A stretch of 64,000 nt of DNA from Phyto melanocephala (lineage: Eukaryota > Arthropoda > Insecta > Diptera > Rhinophoridae). A model generated the notes under the pieces. That model ran no database searches, was not told the DNA's origin, and saw nothing but the letters and a program-made list of their open reading frames with translations. Every line of letters starts with the position of its first letter. Positions within the stretch are counted from its first letter, which is position 1. Positions 47,319 to 56,744 of this stretch are shown piece after piece. A program made the translations under genes and the position numbers. The stretch is taken from the NCBI GenBank assembly GCA_941918925.1, contig OW799233.1:134508533-134572532 (forward strand), in the 5' to 3' direction.

Positions 47319-48100
47319 GTGCCACGCCCACTTTTACGCCCACCTCCCATATAACGTTTTAACTAAAATTCATATAATTTCTCTATTAATAAAGATTTTG
47401 GAATAACAAAGGGCCATATTGAAACACCTAAGTTGTACTAATTCGCAAAAACAACTTTGACACGCCTACTATAACGCCCACTTTTCACGTTATCTACCGT
47501 TAATTAAATTAAGATGATCATAAAACCACCAAAATTAGAGGTATGATGATTAAATTTGCTCCGTATATCCTCCTAGGCAATGTCATTACTGCTCCAGAAA
47601 ATTAAGGTGCCACGCCCACTTTTACGCTCACCTCCCATATAACGTTTTACTTAAAAATCATATAATTTCTCTACTAATAATGATTTTGGAATAACAAAGG
47701 GCCATATTGAAACACCTAAGTTGAACTCATTCGCAAAAACAACTTTGACACGCCTACTATAACGCCCACTTTTCACGTAATTTACCGTTAATGAAATTTA
47801 AAAGCTCATAAAACCGCCAAAATTTGAGTTATGATGATCGCTACGTATATCCTTCTAATCAATGTAATTGTTGTGCTAAAAAGTTTAGGTTACACGCCCA
47901 CTTTAACGCCTACCTCCCATATAACGGTTTATCTTAAATTCATGTAATTTCTCTATTGAGAAAGTTTTTGGGAAAATAAAGGACTATATTGAAATATCTA
48001 AGTTGTATTTATTAGCAGAAACTTTATTGACACACCTACTTTAACCTCCACTTTCATTGAAAGACTACATTTACAAAAGAATTTTAGTAGCATATTGAAG
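47319..48100 (+). repeat. Three ~285-bp tandem units within family B
   Basis: Units begin near 47319, 47608 and 47891 at GCCACGCCCACTTTTACGC or its variant. Each contains CCTCCCATATAACG, AATTTCTCTA, a GATTTTGGAATAACAAAGG-like stretch, a TTGAAACACCTAAGTTG-like stretch and CGCCCACTTT. The third is the most diverged and matches the single unit present in the 0.5, 12.5 and 59-kb copies. Confidence 0.75.
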
Positions 48101-48105
48101 TTATA

Positions 48106-48691
48106 AAGTGTGGTTAAATTTTAAGGACCGATGTTGAATTTAAATTAAACACAAATTATTAGTATTATTATTATGGTTGAATTATGTATTTAACAAAATA
48201 TCGTCCAAATGGCCCCCCGTCCTTGGCGCCACTCCTCTATCTGATGATCCAAATTTTCAATGACAATGTTGATGCTCAATTGTTGGGCATGATGATGAGG
48301 TGAGGTTGACTGCTCTTTTGCCACACTATCGCAAAAACCAGCAGTGGTTCCCATTCAACGAACTAAGAAGGCATTCACAGATTTTCTAACATTTTATACA
48401 GACCTGTTTTGCAGAAATTTAAATATTCTTTACAATTATCCCGACTGTGGACGAATTAAAACGATTTTGTTGATCTAAAGAATTACGAAGTGCACAAAAT
48501 GCATTTTGATTTGAACGCCAATTTTCATAAAAAACCTGAATAACTTAAAAGCGTTGCTCATTTGCGTATCTTTCCACGGATCAAATTGAGTAAGTTTGAG
48601 ACTAAGAAATGTCAAATGAAATGCAGAAAACAAATTTAAAGTCTACGTGTAGTTCACTTTCAACATGGGCCCTTAAAATTTAACCACCCTC
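48106..48691 (-). mobile_element. Internally deleted mariner-like element inside family B
   Basis: A 586-bp insert between TA dinucleotides at 48104-48105 and 48692-48693. Inverted ends share GGTTAAATTTTAAGG followed by [AG]CC[CG]ATGTTGAA. On the minus strand it starts ERYANEQRF and VIQVFYENWRSNQNAFCALR (transposase N-terminus, about 48590-48490). It ends with a GGHLDDILL tail (about 48215), with the catalytic core absent. It sits at the same position as the insert at 584-1192, whereas the 12.7-kb and 58.9-kb family B copies have a single TA there. Confidence 0.85.
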
Positions 48692-49879
48692 TACAAAGAA
48701 AGTGATACATATTTTATTATAAAGAGATTATTCCATAGCGATTAACAAAATAATAAATATTCTGCTTTAAATGTACACAAAATTGGTGGTGGGTATAAAA
48801 GATTCGGCACAGCCGAATATGGTGCTCTTACTTGTTTTGTTTTAATTCAAGGTCTTGTTTTTTTATTTCTATAAGGTGATCTAATCTTTTTGGTATCTCC
48901 TTCTGGTAGTTCTTTGTAGTCATCATATTTTTTTTAGCAAAGTAGTTTTTGTTTCCCTTTTCTTTACCCTATTTTTTATGTCTCCGTATATTATTCTTTT
49001 TTCTGGTACTGATTCTTCTAAATCATCATCTTCTATACATAAGGAGTGGTTACTGTCCGAGACTAAAGACGAAGAAGTGCATGGCAAGTCATTATTATGA
49101 TCTTCGGGCGCTATTACACTTAATTTATCACCTAAAGATTTTAGGTTTGACTTTGGCTCTGTTTGTGTTTTTACAACTGATCCAAAGCTTTGCACAGCCT
49201 TCAGACCCTAAACAGCGACTTCTATGCCAGCAGCAGCCAAGATTTGTTCCTCTACTTGAGTGAGAGTTTTCTCTTCATACCGGTTCTTTTCTTCGAAGAT
49301 TTATTAAAAGAAAACTTCTTTTTTACATGTTGTTTTTGATCAGCGAATACCTAAACAAAATAATCATTACGAAAAGTAAAACAAATTTTTCTTGTTATAT
49401 TATCTTCCGCCTCATTTTCACATATTTTATTGGTGGACCAGAAGCATTAAGTTTCGCGGCTAGTTGCTCTAAAAGTTGGTTAGCCCTCGCTTTCCCTTGC
49501 GAACTGTTCGGTAAAAGGCTTTTTGCAAATCTGTGTGCTTTGCCATCAAATACCCAAGAATCTCTATTTGAGAATAATTAATTTATTTTTAACTTGTACC
49601 TAGAAATATAACAATTTACTTTAAAAAATTCATAAATTTTTAACTTACATTTTCTTTTCTGTTCACTTTTATACTTTAAAACGTTAACTCGAATGCTTTT
49701 TTGCTAACGAGTTTATACTCGCATGGTCACATTCGAAATGTAGCTTGTTATCGAATGCCGTCATTAGAAATTTCGATAGCCAATACTCGATATCGAATGA
49801 GAGAATCCCAAAAGTAAGAAAACTCGAACGTTCGAATATAATTTCGCTCGTATACGGATGCGAGAATCAGCCCCCTGAT

Positions 49880-50926
49880 AAGAAAATTTTTCATTGCGTT
49901 CTGATGAGCTGGAGTCAGGATCAATTATATTTTTAATGTTTTGCTACAATTTAGTCGAATTTAATGGTTTCGTTTTGTACACCTTTTGCTTGATATAATT
50001 TCATAAAAAGTCTGCTGCAAACAGATTATTTAAAGATGATACGGTCAAGATTCGACAAACATGTTTACATGGTCTATTTAATTTGGGAAATACGACCAAA
50101 TTACCGCCTTAATTCTCTTTGAATAAAAATGAAAGACGTAAAAGCACGATACCGCTACTCTATCCTAATTCTTTTTTCTATATCCCAAGTATTTATTTTA
50201 ATAATTCAAAATGGTAACCTGCCAAATAAGAAAGATAAACTGATTGCTCACACAGATATAAGTTATTATTTTTTTTTAATTTTTTGTCGGTTGTCTTGGG
50301 ATCAGTTGGGTGTGGCAATTTGTGAAGAACAGAGCCAGATAAGCATTTGCAAAGTGTTTAAAGATATTTACAAAGTGTTTTTTGCTTATATTTATTGTTA
50401 AATGGGGGGGTTAAACTTGATATTGGTCTATTTGTCTTCAGAGATTCCAGAAAAACAGAACTGGAAATCGTTAAGAAATTTGATTTCTATTTTTTATTGA
50501 AATCTACCAGAGAGTAACAAATTAACTGGGTACTTTGCTCGTAAAATTTGACTCCATTACTTGTTTGGGAGGAATATAAACTGGCTTGCTACACTGATAA
50601 CCAAAAAAGTTCAAAGTTGAAAGTTAAAAGTTAAAATAGATACTTGAATCGTTATCTTTGAAGGTTTTTGGTCAAATTAAGCCAAATTCATAGCCATTAA
50701 AAAATTTGATTTAATTTATAGTTCACTTATCTTTCTTTTAGCATTAATGACTAAAAATTATTTAAGTCATTTGGCTGTGCCAGATCCTAGTATACCCTTC
50801 TTACAAGTATAGATACCGAACATAAAAGGTTTTCCAATAAGAGTGTTTTCATTTCTTAAAAAAACACACTTATTGTTAGGGAAGTTCAAAAGTTGCTTAT
50901 TTTATGTACAAGTACAATCAATACAA
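49880..50926. other. AT-rich DNA without recognised gene
   Basis: A 90-codon open frame at 50129-50401 is hydrophobic and AT-driven, without family resemblance. No termini seen. Confidence 0.4.
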
Positions 50927-51991
50927 TTAAGTTGTTAATAAAACTTCATTCAAATGGCCTCCACAGCTTCTTCTGCGGGAACGAATTCGATGAATCCAAT
51001 TTTCGAGCACTTTTTCCATTAAATCATGTCGTATGTCATGAATGACACGTTCAATATTGACTTGTAAAGCTTAAAGAGAGTCTGGTTTATTTCTAAAGAC
51101 CAATGACTTCAAATAACCCCGCAAGAAATAGTCTAATGGTGTTGAGATACAACTTCTTTGAGAGCATTCAATATCACAATTTCTTAAAATAATCGAATTC
51201 CTAAACTTTTCTCGCAATAATTCAATTGCTGCATTTGCTGTGTGGCACGTAGCCCCGTCTTGTTGGAACAAAATGTTGTCAAGAACAGCTTCTGCCAATT
51301 TCGGACATACAAAGTTGTTTATCATCTATCTATACCGCTCTCCATTGACAGTAACGGTGTAACCCGCATTATTTCGAAAGAAGTATGGACCCGTGATTCC
51401 ACCAGATCTAAATTTAGGTGAATGTAATGGTCTTTTATGAATAATTTGTGAATTTTCTTCGCACTAGAATCGACAGTTTTGTTTATTTACTGCACCACTC
51501 AGATGAAAGTGAGCATCATCGGAGAAGATGATTTTCTTCAAATAGTCGTTATCGTTTTCAAGTTGTTTTAAGGTAAAAATCAGCAAATTCACGACGTTTA
51601 CGGTGGTCCAATGGCTTCAATTCTTGGGTGAAAACAATTTTATATGGATACAAACCCAAATCCTTTCTAAAAATCTGCCAGGTTGTAGTTTGAAATAGTC
51701 CCATTTGTTGAGAACGCCTTGGAAACGACAAATTGCGGTCTTCAGCAACACTAGCCCGAACGGCAGCCATATTTGCATTACTTCGAGCGGTTCTTAGTCT
51801 TTTTGACTGGAGCATTATGTGAGAATACGTAAGCTCAAAATTTTCCACAACTCAACGAATAGCGAGCACACTTGGACGATTATTACGACCATAAACTGGC
51901 AGAAGTGCACAAAAGATGCAATTGGAGAACGATAATTTTGATAATAAAACTGAATAATTTGTAAACGTTGTTCTTGCGTATATCTCTCCAT
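50927..51991 (-). pseudogene. Mariner-like transposase, nearly full-length but inactivated
   Basis: Minus strand, start MERYTQEQRLQIIQFYYQN at 51991 and stop TAA at 50927. It covers the N-terminal helix-turn-helix, then SVAEDRNLSFPRRSQQMG and KDLGLYPYKIVFTQELKPLD (second DNA-binding half). A first catalytic region IIFSDDAHFHLSG lies near 51525, GPYFFRN near 51380, and VTVNGERYR near 51345. LFQQDGATCHTANAAIELLR lies near 51250, then TPLDYFLRGYLKSLVF (about 51120) and a GGHLNEVLL end. Length about 350 codons is normal for the family. There are at least one frameshift in the first 40 codons, stops near 51555 and 51320, and a short deletion near 51410. I could not define the terminal inverted repeats. 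Confidence 0.85.
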
Positions 51992-54824
51992 GATAAAATT
52001 GTTAACACTACTGAATACAATGAAAAACAAATGACAAACCATGACATATAACAAATGGACGAAACATCACTTCAAAATCATGGAAAACTTTTTATAAATT
52101 ATTTTAAAAATTTTTTCAATTAGTTTTCACAATGCTGTAGCAAAAGTAATAGATGTCATGCGTATTGACTGAAAATAAACAAATGCACGCTTCGCCTATC
52201 TCAAAAGTTAAGATTACTTTGTACTTTTAACAGAAATCCTATTAATATGGCTCTATCCACTACACCAGCAAGATCCATGTTCAAATCCCGGCTGAGACAA
52301 GAAAAAATTCTTAAAGCGCTTCTTTCTGAGCATATAATAATGGCTTTATCTTTAGGGCAGATTTACGATTTACACTTGCTAAATCTTCGCTTTACATACA
52401 TTCGTTCACATGAAAAAGCATACAAAATACAACACAAGGTCACAAATTGTTTTCCATCATGTTCATAAATAAGCACATGCATATATACAGAAGCAAGTAT
52501 CGAAACCGTATGATTTTGTTGTTTTTTAAATGGAATTTCGTTGTTACACTTCCAATAAAAAACAGAGGCATAAGTAGAAGTTTCTCGTATTTTAGCCGAT
52601 AATATGTCAAAGTAGATGATTTTCAATACCAAAATTCTTGAAAGCATTTGTCATAAACTGATATGATATACGAGTCCGTGAGAAATTTTTGGGATTTAAA
52701 AATTTGATTTCAACGCTTGTATAGATGGACAAGACTTAAAAGGCTTCCCCATCTATAAGGATTTAGGATTTTATATATACCGTTTTTCATTTTCGTATTA
52801 AGGGAAAATTCAACTAATGTCTCTTAACAACTGATAAACTTATAATACTTGTATTTTTTTTCTCCTAAATTCCATCAAACGTGGTGATGGCTGATTGGGG
52901 CAGCAAACAAATATTGCATAATACTGGAATATTTGCTTAAAAAAGTCATAATTTGACATCATTTGACACTGACAAAAGGAAATGTCACTGCTGTTGGTTA
53001 ATGTAGTTGTTGTTGTTGTGGTTGTTGCTAGTGTTTGTTGCTTTTAAGCAATGTAGTTGTTGCTGTTATAGTCGTCTATGCATTATAGTTGTGAAAATCA
53101 CGTTTAGGCTGCTAAGCACCCATAAATTGGCGGTTTCTTTTTTAAGAATCCTTTTTAGCCGTGTTAAGCCAATGATTCGTTTCGCTACGTTTTGTTTGTT
53201 TGCTTGTTGCTGCATTAAAAAGTGCTTTAGAAATTGTTTATGTTTATTTAGTATTCAATGGGCATTTTAGGTGATTAAAATTAACATTAATGCAGAAATA
53301 CTTATTCCTTGCATTTGTTCACTCTCTTTGTGCAGCAGACACAGCGGTGCATTTATCAAATTCAACTTAAGACGAGTACACACGCACACACACAAACAAA
53401 TGCAGTGCCAGCGTGTAGAGTGCTGGAAGGGTAAACAAGGAATCACTAACTATTGGTTGTCAATTGGAATTTAAATTTATAAGTTCTTAAATTAAAATTT
53501 TTTTCAATGCGTTGTAAAGTAGAAATAGTTGCTAAAATTTATGAATACTAGAAAGTGCTTTGAATGACAAATTAAAAAACAACAACAAGTTAAAGATTTT
53601 TGTTAAAAATATAAGATTTTCTGATAAAGTCCAAAGGTATTGTGGTTTTGTTTTTTCATAAAGATGGAAACGTGACTTCATGTCTATCGGGTAAAAAGAT
53701 GCGCTGCCTTTAGTTTTGTGTAAAAATTTGTTTTTTGTTAGTTAGAATATTTAACAAAAAATACTTTAATTATTTTAAATATTTAATATACTATCTGTAA
53801 AATAAATTGATAAATTTTTTACTTGTACTTGCACTTGAAATTACTTTATACATTGGGATTGTTTTCTCATTAAATTTTAAATCTTTTGATTAAATTTAGT
53901 TTTTAAATTTATATACCACGCTATTTTGACAAAAATAGTTCACACTGAATTTTATATACAGAGTATTGATCTGAAAAAAGTTACTTTAATAAGAGTATCT
54001 AGTGCACTAACATTCGACAACCACAATTAGGTTAATCACTATACACTATATATGAGTGCAGTTGCAAAGCGCTAGTGTAAACTTTTATAATATTATATTA
54101 TTTCATACATTTTAGGTAACAAAAATTAATTTTTACCGCCAATGGAAATGTACAACAAATTTTAAAAATCAACGATAAAATTTAAAAATATAATTTATAC
54201 GAAATTAATATTATTATTTAAAATTTTTTTTTTGATTTTGCTTCAGTCACTTAAATAATACTTGTATTCAAATGAAAATTAATATTTTTATTTGAAAATA
54301 TATTGCAAAAAATAACAATTAAAACAATATTAAAAAATTAATTAAAATTCCTAAAAGTTTAAAAAATGATTTTAATTAAATTAATCACGACTATAATTGA
54401 ATTTTGGATTATTAGAATTAAAAGAAAATACATTTTTTTTAATATTTATTCTAAGCATAGTTGGGATTTGTGGTACAATTGTACCATATTTGGTACACTC
54501 AAAACCTTAGTTGTACAGTCCTACACTTAATAGTTTTTTGGTACAATTTTCTTATTTTATTTCAGTCTAGCTCAATAAAAGTGCTTGTAAAAAAATTAAA
54601 TTCAAATTCTATATAATGAAGGAATAGAGCCAGGATAAGTCTAGAGTCAAGTAAAACTTTAAAGTCTTTCCTGATATTTATTGGTCATTTCCTGTATTCT
54701 TAACTAGTCAGCGAGTGCAGAAAGTTTTTTTTTTACAAGAACTATACTGTGAAATAGATTTCAATACTATACCATCTTCAATTAAATTTAAATAAATATT
54801 TAAATTAAGCTCTAGAACAATCTA
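51992..54824. other. AT-rich DNA without recognised gene
   Basis: Contains a TTGTTGTTGTTGTGGTTGTT stretch near 53010, and a tRNA-like scrap near 52250-52300 (see rejected items). The remainder is AT-rich and uniform. No exon is supported. Confidence 0.45.
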
Positions 54825-55085
54825 TCTTTATATATAAACGTGAAACTCTGTCTGTCTGTGTGAGTGTGTGTGTGTGTTAGCTATAGAGTTTAAAACCGTA
54901 AAGCTGATAGACCTCAAACCTTGAGAAGTTGTTGTATACATTCCAGGGAGTGTTTATAGGTGGTAAAAAGTGGGTGGGGCTACGCTCATAAAAATTGAGT
55001 TATCGTTTTGAGCTACTTACACTAGATCGATTTTCCTGAAACTTTGCACACATATTGAGAAGTGGGCACGCCCATTAAAAAGTTA
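54825..55085 (-). mobile_element. Family C element, short copy with one to two units
   Basis: In reverse complement: one GGGCGTGCCCACTT block, TGTGTGCAAAGTTTCAGGAA, a second block CCACCCACTTTTTACCAC, CACTCCCTGGAATG, TATAGCTAACACACAC, CAGACAGACAGAGTTTCACG and TTTATATATAAAG. The CTAGCC head is missing. Non-coding. Confidence 0.7.
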
Positions 55086-55089
55086 TGCT

Positions 55090-55330
55090 AAAGCGCATTA
55101 AAATACAATGGTTGTGCTGGCTATGGCATATCATACGTATGGGTGGGAATGCTCAGGCGAGAAAACTATTCGTATTAAAAGAAGACCCAAACCGAATCCA
55201 AGCTCACGAAGATCTCGCAAAATTTTTTGCTAGAGACTGGAGGTGAAGATAATTAGATTTCTGCGCATAGAAAACTCTTCTGAATCAGGCCTCTGACCTA
55301 AGCGATTGTCAGATTGTCATTTAAGCAAAT
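55090..55330 (+). pseudogene. Non-LTR retrotransposon C-terminal relic (other clade)
   Basis: Plus strand: KIQWLCWLWHIIRMGGNAQA then ARKLFVLKEDPNRIQ, then RDWR and WKTLLNQASDL-like residues across stops (55110-55310). This is the RWLGHV.RM...ARK...RW..A..R..W pattern found after RT in endonuclease-type non-LTR elements without RNase H. It differs from the RNase H type seen elsewhere here. It abuts the family C copy. Confidence 0.55.
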
Positions 55331-56744
55331 AAGTTAGATAACTCATAAGTACTTGTTTATGCAACAGTCACATGACGGACAGCGCTCTATTGGTTTCTCT
55401 ATTTATAAGATTTTTGAAAATATATTGTTTAAAAATAAGTACTGTCAAAACTACAAACATATTGACAAAGCTTTATATTATACCCTTGCCATCAAACGGG
55501 TAAAAGAACATGATTTTAATCTGTTGTATAATATTTCATTTACGAGGATGCCGGTTAAATTGTAGCGCATTTGTAAGCGTTTTTGTTGTACTTATATTTA
55601 CCCGATTATTTTACAATGAGGCTATAGTGTTGAACTTAAACTGCGTGTTTAAAATAAAAGCAAATAAAAGTTGTATGATTATTTTTCTTTTACACTTAGA
55701 AAACTATTGGAATTCTGTGTAAGAAGAAACTTGCTACTTGGAAAACTTACTGTCTGGCAACTTTGTTATTATCCTTCAACAGGCGCCTATCCAGCTTACG
55801 TGTTTGGGTGGGGAACAAGTTTAATGGTTTCCAAAACTCTTACTTAACGAAAGAAAAAATTTGTTTTTTATATATTATTTTTTTATACCTTTTGCTATCG
55901 CGCTCGCCCGCCAAGTTCAAAATAATTTTGGTGCTAAACAAAAATTGTCCACATTCGTGCCTCATCCAAAACATGCAAATATTTGAAAATTTTGTATGAT
56001 TAAAACACATTTGTCATTTATATCTACACTATGACAATGTTTAAGTCCTAAAATGACCAGTTAATGAGTGGAGGAATTATGTTTGAGATCTGTGGCGGTA
56101 GCCACAAAATGTTGCATGATTATCAAATATTAAAAATTAAAAAATTCCAAAAGTGCAAATTTGTGGAAATGTTAGTGGTTTAATAATTATAAAAAAAAAA
56201 CACATGACAGAACAACAACAACATGTTGTTGACAACAACAGTAATGGGACCATATGTTTGTGTATTTCTAAATTCCGTTTATATCTATCTATGTTTGTAT
56301 TTGTGTCTATGGATTTCCTGACAGCTTTAGTTTTAGTTAGTGTTTTGTTTTTTTTTGGTTTATTGCACAAAGGACATATTTTGTGTTGTTGTTTTTGTTT
56401 TACCACAATATTGCTATTTTAGAGGAAAATTAAAATACAAACGTAAAAAAAAAATTAAAAAATAGAAATATAAAAACTTGAATGCAGAACAACGATTTTT
56501 GTAAATGAATGTTTTGGTTTCACGACACGTTTTACTTTATATTCCTAATTTATTCTCTATAAAGGGGTTTGAAAAATGTTTTTTAGAGATAGAGGGATGA
56601 GCTGAATGTTTGTAGTACAAGTTTTTTTAATCGTTGTATTAATAATTAATTGTGATAAACAAGCTTAAATTTAAGTAAAAAAAATTAAAAGTGTTGTTAA
56701 GAGCTGGAGCTCATTTTGCTTTAGTAACAGAGGCACAGTGGGAT
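55331..56744. other. AT-rich DNA without recognised gene
   Basis: Open frames at 55353-55999 and 56137-56422 have no recognisable domain, and at 56153-56422 they overlap on both strands. AACAACAACATGTTGTTG at 56213-56230 is a small palindrome. No gene is supported. Confidence 0.4.

Larger units (their letters stand above)
46704..48838 (+). mobile_element. Family B element, longest copy, inserted in the Myb/SANT gene
   Basis: Begins TTTTTATACCCGCCACC with an ACCCGCCACC...GGTGGGGGT hairpin. It continues through a CTATAAAGTATATATATTCT stretch, a GTCCGTCTGTCCGTCTG tract and repeated GCCACGCCCACTTTTACGC blocks, and ends GGTGGGTATAAAAG, ATTCGGC/GCCGAAT and CTTACTTG. The host frame resumes exactly if four Ts are kept, so insertion into a TTTT tract left at most a TTTT duplication. 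The ends (inverted ATACCC / GGGTAT and a 3' hairpin) resemble Helentron derivatives. Non-coding apart from the mariner scraps within. Confidence 0.8.
46601..49580 (-). pseudogene. Broken Myb/SANT-like DNA-binding protein gene in the TIR element
   Basis: Minus strand. Exon 1 (about 49580-49404) reads SQIEILGYLMAKHTDLQKAF ... LEQLAAKLNASGPPI, and a 53-bp intron (49403-49351) ends in TTTAG. Exon 2 begins VFADQKQHVKKKFSFNKSSK. This order (helix with HPDL-like turn, LA..LNA.GPP, WRKVFADQK) matches the zeste-like Myb/SANT domain of insects. An acidic linker follows (SNHSLCIEDDDLEES, about 49030), then a C-terminal coiled coil (IPKRLDHLIEIKKQDLELK) continuing past the family B insertion as IQFIEMKKKSLQIKDEEQYL to a TAA at 46601. 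Damage: the donor site reads AT instead of GT, one base is lost near 49270, TAG interrupts near 49206, an A run at 48930 has changed length, and family B is inserted at 46704-48838. Confidence 0.75.
46341..49875. mobile_element. Terminal-inverted-repeat element carrying a Myb/SANT-like gene
   Basis: Ends are GGGGGCTAATTCTCGCAT and, in reverse complement, GGGGGCTGATTCTCGCAT: 17 of 18 match. Inside both ends TCGAA and ATTTCGATA motifs recur. Taking out the 2.1-kb family B insertion leaves about 1.4 kb filled by one minus-strand gene with no transposase. PIF/Harbinger elements carry a Myb-like gene beside their transposase, so a transposase-less derivative of that kind is plausible. However, I could not find a 3-bp target duplication: the flanks are ATACCT and TGATAA. 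Confidence 0.7.

Noticed and set aside
52246..52300. tRNA-like sequence with GTTCAAATCCCGGCTGAG and a TAGTGGATAGAG-type box in opposite orientation
   Set aside because: The two boxes do not form a consistent promoter or cloverleaf in either direction. The CAAATCCCGGCTGAGAC part resembles the CGAATCCCAGCTGAG stretch of family A and is more likely a repeat scrap than a tRNA gene.
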